A DNA stretch of 64,000 nucleotides from Acidocella aromatica (lineage in GTDB: Bacteria; Pseudomonadota; Alphaproteobacteria; Acetobacterales; Acetobacteraceae): contig NZ_JACHFJ010000004.1 of the NCBI RefSeq assembly GCF_014201825.1, forward strand, positions 62,001-126,000. Reading direction: 5' to 3'. Made by a program: the position numbers and the translations under genes. Below, piece by piece: positions 1 to 9,036 of the stretch (positions are counted from its first letter, which is position 1; each line of letters begins with the position of its first letter). The notes under the pieces were generated by a model. The model was not told the DNA's origin. It did not search any database and saw only the letters and a program-made list of their open reading frames with translations.

Positions 1-750
1 ACCATGGCGCATTCCTACGTGCAGGCGCATGACGACGAGGCAGCTGCCTTCGAATACTTCGCCCGGGTGCGGCCTAGGGTGCTGACATTGCTGATCGACA
101 CCTACAACACCGAGCGCGGCGCCCGGATCGTCGCGGCCCTGGCCCCACGCTTGGCGGCGGAGGGCGTCACGGTGGGCGCCGTACGGCTGGATAGTGGCGA
201 CCTCGCCGCCCATGCCCGCGCCGTGCGCGCCATTCTGGACGATGCCGGGCAGCCCAACATCCGCATTTTCGCCAGCGGCGGGCTGGATGAATACAGCGTG
301 CAGGCGCTGTGCAACGCTGACGCGCCGATCGAGGGTTTCGGCGTTGGTACCGCACTGACCACGTCCTCGGACGTTCCAGCGCTGGATTGCGCCTACAAGT
401 TACAGGAATATGCCGGTACGCCCCGGCGCAAGCGCAGCGAGGGCAAGGCGACATGGCCCGGGCGCAAGCAGGTGTATCGGCGTTATGCCCCGGATGGTAC
501 GATCCTGAGCGACACTGTGGCCCTGCTCGACGAGCTGGTGGCCGGAGAGCCGTTGTTGCAACCCGCGATGCGCGGCGGCCTGCCAGTGCCAAGCCTGACC
601 GGGCTGGCTGAAGCTCGTACCCGCGCTGCCGCCTCTCTGGCCCAACTGCCCCCGCCGTTACGGCGGCTGGAAAAGGCAGATGTGCCGGTTGAAATCAGTC
701 CTGGTTTGCGCGCCCTGGCGGCGCGGCTGGACCGGGACAACGCCGCATGA
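1..750 (+). CDS. pncB: Nicotinate phosphoribosyltransferase, C-terminal part (5' end outside window)
   Basis: The reading frame is open from base 1, so the gene begins upstream; about 249 C-terminal residues are present. NAPRTase makes nicotinate mononucleotide from nicotinate and PRPP in the Preiss-Handler route to NAD. Visible family signatures are the TMAHSY motif at the window edge, LIDTYNTERG, VRLDSGDLA and the phosphate-binding stretch FASGGLDE, followed by GFGVGT. The stop overlaps the next start (ATGA at 747-750), so the two genes are translationally coupled. A PRPP-synthase-like gene lies four genes downstream in the same run, which fits local supply of the co-substrate. Family assignment is firm; only the N-terminus is unseen. 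Confidence 0.93.
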   Translation, partial: TMAHSYVQAHDDEAAAFEYFARVRPRVLTLLIDTYNTERGARIVAALAPRLAAEGVTVGAVRLDSGDLAAHARAVRAILDDAGQPNIRIFASGGLDEYSVQALCNADAPIEGFGVGTALTTSSDVPALDCAYKLQEYAGTPRRKRSEGKATWPGRKQVYRRYAPDGTILSDTVALLDELVAGEPLLQPAMRGGLPVPSLTGLAEARTRAAASLAQLPPPLRRLEKADVPVEISPGLRALAARLDRDNAA

Positions 751-1820
751 CGAACAGCCAGGACGAGGTGATCGGGTTTCTTTCCCGCCCGGAAAGCTAC
801 GGGCTGCATGGCGGCACTGTGGAGAAGATCGAGACCCATTGCTCCATCGTGTTCCTGGCTGGGGAGCGCGCCTATAAGTTGAAACGCATGCTCCGCTATT
901 CGTCGCTCGACTACACCACGCTGGCGCGGCGCCAAGCCGCCTGTGCGGTTGAGTTGGTCCTCAACCGGCGTACCGCGCCGGCAATCTATCTTGGTGTCAG
1001 CAATATCTGCCGTGCCCCGGATGGCAAGCTCGTGTTTGACGGCCCCGGCCCGGTGCTGGAGCCCCTGGTGGCCATGCGCCGCTTCGCGCAAACCGCGCTG
1101 TTCGACCATTTGCTGGAGCATGGCAGGCTGACGCCCGCGTTGATGCAAGCGCTGGGCCGGGCCATCGCGCGGCTGCATAATGGCGCCGAGCGGACGCCGC
1201 AATTCGGTGGTAGTGCCGCGATGCGGCGTGTGATCGCGGATAATGCGCGCGAACTGGCCCGCGTGGCCAGCGCGTTGGACGGGGCCGATGCCAGCGCGCT
1301 CACCGCCCGCACCGCCGCGGCGCTGGAGGATGTGGCGGAGTTGCTCGACCGGCGACGGGCCGAGGGCAAGGTTCGGCGTGGCCATGGCGATTTGCGGCTG
1401 GCCAATATCTGCCTGTGGGCGGGGGTGCCGACGCCGTTCGACGCCATCGAGTTCAGCGACGAGATCGGCTGTATCGACGTGTTGTACGACCTCGCCTTCC
1501 TATTGATGGACTTGCTCGTGCATGGCTGTGCCGACCTCGCCAATGCCGCGCTTGATGCGTATCTGGATGTGGCGCCGGAAACCGACGGGCTGCGCGCACT
1601 GCCTTTGTTCCTGGCCCTGCGTGCCGGAACCCGCGCCTATGCTCTGGCGGGCAGCGCCACCCGGCAAGCGGATCCGGCCCAGGCCGCGCGCAAGATGGCG
1701 CTGGCGCGGCGGCACATAGCCGCTGGACGGAGCTTTCTTGCACCGCACTGGCGAGGCTTGACGCGGATCAATGCAGAAATGCAGCGGAAAGAGTTTGAGT
1801 CTCCCCGAAGCAAGGGCTGA
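747..1820 (+). CDS. Aminoglycoside-phosphotransferase-fold protein (COG2187 type)
   Basis: 357 residues resembling the N-terminal half of COG2187 proteins, which carry an APH/choline-kinase-like fold. The catalytic loop RGHGDLRLANI near residue 213 corresponds to the Brenner motif HGDxxxxN, and FDAIEFSD supplies the metal-binding acidic region; KLKR near residue 47 sits where the ATP-binding lysine is expected. Many relatives are fused to a C-terminal P-loop kinase domain; that half is missing here. The substrate is unknown and I do not propose antibiotic resistance. It overlaps pncB by 4 nt and is followed 7 nt later by the hydrolase gene, so it belongs to the salvage operon. Confidence 0.75.
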   Translation: MTNSQDEVIGFLSRPESYGLHGGTVEKIETHCSIVFLAGERAYKLKRMLRYSSLDYTTLARRQAACAVELVLNRRTAPAIYLGVSNICRAPDGKLVFDGPGPVLEPLVAMRRFAQTALFDHLLEHGRLTPALMQALGRAIARLHNGAERTPQFGGSAAMRRVIADNARELARVASALDGADASALTARTAAALEDVAELLDRRRAEGKVRRGHGDLRLANICLWAGVPTPFDAIEFSDEIGCIDVLYDLAFLLMDLLVHGCADLANAALDAYLDVAPETDGLRALPLFLALRAGTRAYALAGSATRQADPAQAARKMALARRHIAAGRSFLAPHWRGLTRINAEMQRKEFESPRSKG

Positions 1821-1827
1821 GAGGATC

Positions 1828-2478
1828 ATGTCCGAGTTTGGCCGTACTCTCCAGGTGCGCCTGCCGCCATTCGAGCGTGAGGGGGCGCTCGGCCTGCCGG
1901 CGGGTACGCCGCGCGGGATCGTGCTCTTCGCCCATGGCAGTGGCAGCAGCCATGGCAGCCCGCGCAACATGTTCGTGGCCGAGGCGCTGCGGAAAGCCGG
2001 GCTCGCCTTTCTGCTGTTCGACCTGCTGACCGATGAGGAAGCTGAGGACCGCGCCAACGTATTCGATATTTCGCTGCTCGCGTCGCGGCTGAACAAGGCC
2101 GCTACTTGGCTGGAGACCAATCTACCAGGCTGGCCGATGCCGCTGGGCTATTTCGGCGCCAGCACGGGGGCGGCGGCAGCGCTGGTGGGTGCTGCCGCGC
2201 GGCGGGATGTGCTGGCCGTGGTCAGCCGTGGTGGGCGGCCGGATCTGGCAGGTGATGCGCTCGGATCGGTGAAAGCCGCGACGCTGCTGATCGTGGGCGG
2301 GGACGATGCCGACGTGCTGGCGTTGAACCGCACCGCCTCCCGCCAGATGCGCTGTGAGCGCCGCGTGGCGGTGGTACCGGGGGCGACGCATCTGTTCGAG
2401 GAGCCGGGCACTCTGGAGCAGGTGGTGGAGCTGGCGCGGGACTGGTTCTTGCAGCATCTCAGCCCGCCGGGGGCATGA
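1828..2478 (+). CDS. Alpha/beta hydrolase (dienelactone-hydrolase-like)
   Basis: About 216 residues. The start at 1828 is chosen because AGAGGA lies just upstream; an in-frame ATG at 1771 would overlap the previous gene by 50 nt. Features of the alpha/beta hydrolase fold are the oxyanion segment LFAHGSGSSHGSPRN, the nucleophile elbow GASTG (Gly-x-Ser-x-Gly), an acidic residue in VGGDDADV and the late histidine in GATHLFEE. Proteins of this type commonly adjoin or fuse to the phosphoribosyltransferase encoded next; the two genes are 1 nt apart (stop ends 2478, next ATG at 2480). The substrate is unknown. The pairing suggests nucleotide or ribosyl-phosphate metabolism, but that is inference. 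Confidence 0.78.
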   Translation: MSEFGRTLQVRLPPFEREGALGLPAGTPRGIVLFAHGSGSSHGSPRNMFVAEALRKAGLAFLLFDLLTDEEAEDRANVFDISLLASRLNKAATWLETNLPGWPMPLGYFGASTGAAAALVGAAARRDVLAVVSRGGRPDLAGDALGSVKAATLLIVGGDDADVLALNRTASRQMRCERRVAVVPGATHLFEEPGTLEQVVELARDWFLQHLSPPGA

Positions 2479-2479
2479 C

Positions 2480-3130
2480 ATGCTGTTTACCGACCGTGCC
2501 GATGCCGGCAAGAAACTCGCCAAGCGACTGCTGCACCTAAAGGATGAAAAACCTATGGTTCTAGCGTTGCCGCGTGGCGGCGTACCGGTGGCGTTCGAGG
2601 TGGCGAAGGCCCTGGCCGCGCCGCTGGATCTGGTGCTGGTACGCAAGATCGGCGTGCCGTTCCAGGAGGAATACGCGCTCGGCGCTATCGCCGATGGCGG
2701 GGAGCCGGAACTCGTGATCGACGAAGACAACCGCCGCAGCCTGAACATATCGGAAGACTATGTGGCGCAGGCGAAAGCCGAGGCGCTGGAAGAGATTGAG
2801 CGCCGCCGCCGCGTTTACCTGGGCAACCGCGCGCCAGTTGAGATCGCCGGGCATACGGCCATCATCGTTGATGACGGCATCGCCACAGGCGCCACTATGC
2901 GCGCGGCGCTGCGCGCGGTGCGGCGGCGCAACCCGGCGCGGCTGGTGCTGGCGGTGCCGGTGGCCCCGCCGGACTCGCTGTGGCGGTTGCGGGCCGAGGC
3001 GGATGAGACGATATGCCTGCACGAGCCTGAACATTTCTCGGCTGTTGGGCAGTTCTACCAGAATTTCGGTCAGACCCAGGATGACGAGGTCATCGCCCTG
3101 CTGGCACAGGCGGAGAGAAACACACCATGA
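2480..3130 (+). CDS. Phosphoribosyltransferase (COG1926 type)
   Basis: 216 residues starting at ATG 2480. The PRPP-binding signature is IIVDDGIATGATMRAAL, preceded by the type-I PRTase segments LALPRGGVPVAFEVA and LVLVRKIGVPFQEEYALGAIA. The base substrate cannot be read from the sequence; the family is annotated only generally. Its stop overlaps the start of the PRPP-synthase-like gene by 4 nt (ATGA, 3127-3130), putting a PRPP producer and two PRPP users (this protein and PncB) in one transcript. Assignment to the family is firm; function within it is open. Confidence 0.85.
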   Translation: MLFTDRADAGKKLAKRLLHLKDEKPMVLALPRGGVPVAFEVAKALAAPLDLVLVRKIGVPFQEEYALGAIADGGEPELVIDEDNRRSLNISEDYVAQAKAEALEEIERRRRVYLGNRAPVEIAGHTAIIVDDGIATGATMRAALRAVRRRNPARLVLAVPVAPPDSLWRLRAEADETICLHEPEHFSAVGQFYQNFGQTQDDEVIALLAQAERNTP

Positions 3131-4089
3131 GTTCACGCCCGCTCACCCTTTTCGGCTTGGTCGGCAGTCGCGAATTGACGGAAACCGTCGCCGCCCGGCT
3201 GGAGGTGACGCCCGCTCTCCACGAGGAGCGGCATTTCGAGGATGGCGAGCATAAAGCCAGGCCGTTGCAGGATGTGCGCGGGCACGATGTATTCGTGCTG
3301 CACAGCCTGCATGGCGACGACCGCGAGACCGCCAACGACAAGCTCTGCCGCTTGCTGTTCTTCTGCGGTGCGCTGCGCGATGCGGGGGCGGCGCGGGTAA
3401 CCGCCGTGGTGCCGTATCTCTGCTACGCCCGCAAGGACAGGCGTACCAAACCCAACGATCCCATCACCACACGTTACGTCGCCGCCTTGTTCGAGGCGAT
3501 GCAGGTGGATGGCGTTATCGCCGTGGAGGTGCACAACCTTGCCGCGTTCGAGAACGCATTCCGCTGCCCGGTCCTGCATATCGACACGATGCCGCTTTTC
3601 GCCGCGCATTTCGCGCCGCTGCTGCGGGATGAGAAGATTGTGGCGGTGTCACCCGATGCGGGTGGCGCCAAGCGCGCCGAGCAGTTCCGTCTGGCGCTGG
3701 AGGGGCTGACTAACCACAGCGTCGGCAGTGCCTATATGGAGAAATACCGCAGCTCAGGCGTGGTCAGTGGAGAGCTGTTGGCGGGTGATGTGCGCGGCAA
3801 GGTGGCGATCATCGTTGATGACCTTATCAGCACTGGCAACACTTTGGTGCGCGCGGCGAAGGCCTGCCGGGAGGGCGGGGCGTTGCGGGTGTTCACCGCG
3901 GCGGCGCATGGCTTGTTCATTGGCGGCGCGGCGGAGTTGTTCAGTACGGCGGAGATCAGCGGCATCACCATTGCCAATACGGTGCCGCCTTTCCGCCTGC
4001 CCGCGAATGTTGGGGCGCAGCGTGCGATGATTGTCGATGTCAGTGGCGCGATCGCACAAGCTGTTATGGCCTGTCACGACGCGTTCTGA
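3127..4089 (+). CDS. Ribose-phosphate pyrophosphokinase-like protein
   Basis: 320 residues, full length for PRPP synthase. It should transfer pyrophosphate from ATP to ribose-5-phosphate in the cytoplasm. Visible motifs are RHFEDGEH near residue 35, PYLCYARKDRRTKPNDPI (flexible loop), VEVHN, VSPDAGGAKRA and the PRPP loop IIVDDLISTGNT. The loop reads DDLIST where housekeeping Prs usually has DDMIDT, and the operon context with nicotinate salvage points to a secondary, specialised paralogue rather than the essential prs; that is inference. The final gene of the salvage run; 76 nt separate it from the HPF-like gene and no strong terminator is seen in the gap. Confidence 0.85.
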   Translation: MSSRPLTLFGLVGSRELTETVAARLEVTPALHEERHFEDGEHKARPLQDVRGHDVFVLHSLHGDDRETANDKLCRLLFFCGALRDAGAARVTAVVPYLCYARKDRRTKPNDPITTRYVAALFEAMQVDGVIAVEVHNLAAFENAFRCPVLHIDTMPLFAAHFAPLLRDEKIVAVSPDAGGAKRAEQFRLALEGLTNHSVGSAYMEKYRSSGVVSGELLAGDVRGKVAIIVDDLISTGNTLVRAAKACREGGALRVFTAAAHGLFIGGAAELFSTAEISGITIANTVPPFRLPANVGAQRAMIVDVSGAIAQAVMACHDAF

Positions 4090-4165
4090 GCGTGCAGTTG
4101 ACTAAAAATTAACGCTGCTTCGGGCGGCTTGGGTGTAGTTTTGCAACCTCATCCAGGAGGCTCTC

Positions 4166-4717
4166 ATGCAAGAGCAAGTTCAAATCGCATTCCGGGGGAT
4201 GGATACGCCGATGGGGATCGAAGATTCGATCCGCGGCCATGTGGCTCATCTCGAAACATTCTTCAACCGAATCACCGCATGCAAGGTTCTGGTTGAGCCT
4301 GAGCATAAGCGCCATCACCAGGGGAATTTGTATCATATCCGCGTCGATCTAGTCGTGCCGGGGCGCGAGATCGTGGTAAAACGCGAGCCTTCCGCGCATC
4401 ATGCGAATGAGGACATACATGTCGCGATCAAGGATGCTTTCGATGCAGCGAAGCGCCAGCTGCAGGATTACGTGAGGGAGATGCGGGGTGACATCAAGGC
4501 GCATGTCGAGCCGGAGATAGGGGAGATCACGCATCTTGTGCGTGACAAAGGCTATGGCTTTCTGCGCACGAGCGATGGCAACGAGCTGTATCTGCACAAG
4601 AATGCTGTCGTTGGCGGTAAGTTCGACGACCTGCATGTGGGCGATAAGGTGCGCTATGTGGCGGATGCGGGAGAAAACGAAAAAGGCCCTCACGCTAGCA
4701 CGGTGATTCCGCTATGA
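4166..4717 (+). CDS. HPF/RaiA ribosome-hibernation domain fused to a cold-shock domain
   Basis: 183 residues with two parts. Residues about 1-105 resemble the HPF/RaiA (S30AE) domain that blocks the decoding centre of idle ribosomes, with the typical start QVQIAFRGMDT and the central VDLVVPGREIVVKREPS strands. Residues about 118-183 form a cold-shock domain containing the RNP-1-like KGYGFLRT and the RNP-2-like ELYLHKNAVV. AGGAGG lies 6 nt before the ATG. The next gene overlaps by 4 nt. HPF-CSD fusions occur in some proteobacterial stress loci; here the protein follows a PRPP/NAD salvage operon, which suggests a dormancy or low-oxygen role by inference. Confidence 0.87.
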   Translation: MQEQVQIAFRGMDTPMGIEDSIRGHVAHLETFFNRITACKVLVEPEHKRHHQGNLYHIRVDLVVPGREIVVKREPSAHHANEDIHVAIKDAFDAAKRQLQDYVREMRGDIKAHVEPEIGEITHLVRDKGYGFLRTSDGNELYLHKNAVVGGKFDDLHVGDKVRYVADAGENEKGPHASTVIPL

Positions 4718-5430
4718 GCGCTGGGCGGGAGTTGTTGGAGGCTGTTCGCGCCGCGCTGCACAGTGAGCCGAGGATTCATTCATGTGGCCAGATTAATCTA
4801 GCCCTTGCCAATGGCGAACTGACAATGGCCGGTGAGGTGGACCATATCGCCGGCAAGAAGCTGGCGCTGGAAGCGGTGGCGCGCATTCCTGGCGTGGACC
4901 GGATCATCGACAAGCTGCATGTTCACCCGTCCTCGCCCATGGGAGATGGCGAACTCCTCAACCAGGTGCGGGACGCGCTGGTGCAGGAAATCGCGCTTGC
5001 ATCCTGCGTTGTTCGCGTCCGCAGCAAGGGACATGTGGAGACGGTGCAGGCCCCGCCTGAAGCCGACGGTGAGATCGAGATCCGTGTCGACGATGGTGTG
5101 GTGACGCTGGATGGCGATGTTCCAGGCCCCGGGGAGAAGCGCATCGCCGGTGTGCTTGCCTGGTGGGTGCCGGGTAGCCGCGATGTCATCAACGGCATAG
5201 GCGTTACACCGCCGGAGCAGGATAGCGAAGCCGCGGTGACGGATGCAGTGCTCCAAGTGCTGGAAAAAGATCCGTTCATCAATGCCGAGAGCATTCATGT
5301 ATACACGCGCGGGCGGATTGTGACATTGACGGGCAGCGTGCCGCGCCCGGCGGAGCGTAAGCTCGCCGAGGATGACGCATGGTATGTCTTCGGCGTTGAT
5401 CAGGTCGTGAACCAGCTCGAAATCCGTTGA
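4714..5430 (+). CDS. Triple BON-domain protein
   Basis: 238 residues with three BON repeats: about residues 5-70 (core LTMAGEVDHIAGKKLALEAV), 75-160 (VVTLDGDVPGPGEKRIAGVLAW) and 165-238 (IVTLTGSVPRPAERKLAEDDAW). BON domains are thought to bind phospholipid or act as scaffolds. No signal peptide or membrane segment is visible, so it is probably cytoplasmic, unlike OsmY. It is translationally coupled (ATGA) to the HPF-CSD gene and ends shortly before a hairpin with a T-rich tail. Molecular function is unknown. Confidence 0.82.
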   Translation: MSAGRELLEAVRAALHSEPRIHSCGQINLALANGELTMAGEVDHIAGKKLALEAVARIPGVDRIIDKLHVHPSSPMGDGELLNQVRDALVQEIALASCVVRVRSKGHVETVQAPPEADGEIEIRVDDGVVTLDGDVPGPGEKRIAGVLAWWVPGSRDVINGIGVTPPEQDSEAAVTDAVLQVLEKDPFINAESIHVYTRGRIVTLTGSVPRPAERKLAEDDAWYVFGVDQVVNQLEIR

Positions 5431-5447
5431 CTAAAAAGCTCGAATAA

Positions 5448-5482
5448 AGCCCCCGATGCATGGGGCATGGGCTGTTTTATTC
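5448..5482 (+). terminator. Possible rho-independent terminator after the BON gene
   Basis: GCCCC at 5449-5453 can pair with GGGGC at 5462-5466, or AGCCC (5448-5452) with GGGCT (5469-5473); the second form is followed directly by GTTTTATT. The gap 5431-5703 shows nothing else that I can name. Confidence 0.5.
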
Positions 5483-5661
5483 CGTTTGATTGCCAAATTT
5501 CCCTAAATAGGTCAGAAGCCGCGCTGTAGAGTTATGGACGCAAAGGCGGGAGGCTATGCTTGCAGGTAGGGCGCAACCGGGAATGGCTAGATTTTGGCGG
5601 TTTCCGGACCAAATGCTGTGCCTTGCCAGCCGTGGCGGTCGTTCTCGAGAGCAGGCATTGA

Positions 5662-7212
<1,551 letters not shown>

Positions 7213-7222
7213 TCCACGACCC

Positions 7223-7247
7223 AGGCGCGGTGGATGGTGCCGCGCCT
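7223..7247 (+). terminator. Hairpin after the CoA-transferase gene
   Basis: AGGCGCGG (7223-7230) pairs perfectly with CCGCGCCT (7240-7247) around a 9-nt loop. There is no T-run behind it, so it is only a weak candidate for an intrinsic terminator. Confidence 0.35.
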
Positions 7248-7265
7248 GACCTCCCTGAACTGAGC

Positions 7266-7300
7266 TGCAAATTTGCATGACATTTCATGGCAATTTTGCA
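7266..7300. promoter_or_regulatory. Palindromic upstream activator sites
   Basis: TGCAAATTTGCA at 7266-7277 is a perfect 12-bp palindrome. A second, imperfect copy GGCAATTTTGCA lies at 7289-7300, with centres about 23 bp apart (two helical turns). They sit 51-85 bp upstream of the -24/-12 promoter, where enhancer-binding proteins usually bind. The same GCAAATTTGC core recurs at 17808-17817 in front of the other island operons. Which of the two encoded activators binds is unknown. Confidence 0.65.
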
Positions 7301-7350
7301 AAAAATTCCCAGGCACAAAAATAAACCAATAAATTTCAATAAGTTATTTT

Positions 7351-7366
7351 TGGCACGGTGGTTGCT
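7351..7366 (+). promoter_or_regulatory. Sigma-54 (-24/-12) promoter of the permease-ligase-P450 operon
   Basis: TGGCACG-N4-TTGCT matches the sigma-54 consensus TGGCACG-N4-TTGCW exactly, with GG (7352-7353) and GC (7364-7365) separated by 10 bases. It lies about 145 bp upstream of the permease start. Two genes for sigma-54 activators are encoded in the same island, which supports a real promoter. Confidence 0.85.
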
Positions 7367-7509
7367 CATCCCTCTCTGTCCATCTCGCGATGGGCAGGGA
7401 AGACCCCCGCCAAGACCGGACCCATAAAACCGGCGTGGAGGGGGAGACGCGAATCACATGGCGCAGGCCGTGGCTGATTCTTGGTGTCTAATGTTCAAGG
7501 GAGTTGTTA

Positions 7510-9006
7510 ATGGAACCGCATGAGCATCACGCAGATGCCGTCCACGTCGCCTCTGACGACGTGCAACTGGCAGCGCTTGGGTATAGCTCGAATTTCGACC
7601 GCACCATGTCCGTGTGGCAGAATTTCGCCTTGGGATTCACTTATCTTTCGCCGGTTGTCGGCGTGTATTCTGTTTTTGCCTTCGGGTTGCAGGCCGGCGG
7701 CCCGCCGATGATCTGGTCCTATGTGCTCGCGGGCCTGGGGCAGTTCCTCGTGGCGCTGGTATTTGGCGAGGTCGTCTCGCAATTCCCCATCTCGGGTGGG
7801 CTGTACCCCTGGGCGCGCCGCTTGGTTGGGCGCCGCTGGGCCTGGATGGCCGGCTGGCTCTATGGTTGGGCGCTGTTCACCACTATCGCCGCCGTGACCC
7901 TTGGGGCGGGGCCGTTCCTGGCCACGCTGTTCGGGGTGAGTAACACGCCGGTATTCACCACTATCGCGGCGCTGGCGCTGCTTGGGCTGTCCACCGCCAT
8001 CAACATGCGTGGCACCAAGCTGCTGGCCCAGGTGGCGATGTTCGGCTTCATCTGCGAACTTGTTGGCGCCATCGTGGTGGGGATCGACCTGTTCACCCTT
8101 CACCGGGTGCAGCCATTTTCTGTGGTGTTCAACACCTTCAACATTCAGGGCACCGGTTCTTACTGGCCAGCCTTCCTGGCGGCGGCGCTCGTCGGGCTGT
8201 TCTGTTGCTACGGCTTCGAAGCGTGCGGCGACGTGGCGGAAGAGACGCCCAATCCCGGCGTCAAGATTCCCAAGGCGATGCGCATGACGATTTATGTCGG
8301 TGTCGGCGCGTCCATCTTCGTCTGCCTGGCGCTGATGATGTCGATCCCCAACATGGCCGACGTGATCTCCGGCAAGGTCGCCGACCCGATCGGCGAGGTG
8401 CTGGCCACCGCGTTCGGGCCGATCGGCGCCAAGGCGGTCATCGTGGTGGTGATGGTCTCGTTCATCTCCTGCGTGCTCAGCCTGCAGGCCGCCGTCAGCC
8501 GCCTGCTGTTCGCCTATGCGCGTGACAAGATGATTATCGGCAGCACCTTCCTCACCCGTCTGGCCAAGAACGCTCATGTGCCCGAGGGCTCGCTGTTCGT
8601 GGCCGGGCTGGTGCCGGCGGCGATCGTGGTGATCGGCTACTTCCTGCAGGATGCCCTGGCCACGGTGCTGAACTTCGCGGTGATCGGCATCTATCTATCC
8701 TTCCAGATGGTGGTTGTGGCGGCGCTTTACGCCCGTGCCCGCGGCTGGCAGCCGAGCGGTCATTTCCGCCTGGGGGTCTGGGCTTGGCCGGTGAATATTG
8801 TGGCGCTGGCCTATGGTGTTTCCGCCATCGTCAACATGGCTTGGCCGCGCACGCCCTCCGAGGCTTGGTACCTGAACTGGTCCATGCCGCTCACGGTCGT
8901 GATCATCGGCGGTGCTGGCATTTTCTACATGCTGGTCGGGCGCCCGTATCTGCGCGGAACCGCACCCTATGCCGACGCAGCAAAGCTGCACAAGCGCCTG
9001 GGCTGA
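7510..9006 (+). CDS. APC-superfamily amino acid/amine permease
   Basis: 498 residues with about 12 hydrophobic segments, beginning near residue 35 (WQNFALGFTYLSPVVGVYSVF) and including the consensus helix-2 region GGPPMIWSYVLAGLGQFLVA and FPISGGLYPWARRLVG. The family takes up amino acids, GABA, choline-like or other amines by cation symport. The start at ATG 7510 is preceded by AAGGGAG with 6-nt spacing. First gene of the sigma-54 operon, 30 nt before a GS-like ligase gene, so I infer that it imports the amine that is then glutamylated. The substrate cannot be read from the sequence. Confidence 0.87.
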   Translation: MEPHEHHADAVHVASDDVQLAALGYSSNFDRTMSVWQNFALGFTYLSPVVGVYSVFAFGLQAGGPPMIWSYVLAGLGQFLVALVFGEVVSQFPISGGLYPWARRLVGRRWAWMAGWLYGWALFTTIAAVTLGAGPFLATLFGVSNTPVFTTIAALALLGLSTAINMRGTKLLAQVAMFGFICELVGAIVVGIDLFTLHRVQPFSVVFNTFNIQGTGSYWPAFLAAALVGLFCCYGFEACGDVAEETPNPGVKIPKAMRMTIYVGVGASIFVCLALMMSIPNMADVISGKVADPIGEVLATAFGPIGAKAVIVVVMVSFISCVLSLQAAVSRLLFAYARDKMIIGSTFLTRLAKNAHVPEGSLFVAGLVPAAIVVIGYFLQDALATVLNFAVIGIYLSFQMVVVAALYARARGWQPSGHFRLGVWAWPVNIVALAYGVSAIVNMAWPRTPSEAWYLNWSMPLTVVIIGGAGIFYMLVGRPYLRGTAPYADAAKLHKRLG

Positions 9007-9036
9007 TCCTGATCCTCTAACTAACGGATAACTTAA

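Noticed and set aside
7507-8577. Long antisense frame over the permease
   Set aside because: Charged, His/Asp/Arg-rich shadow of a membrane protein; no domain.
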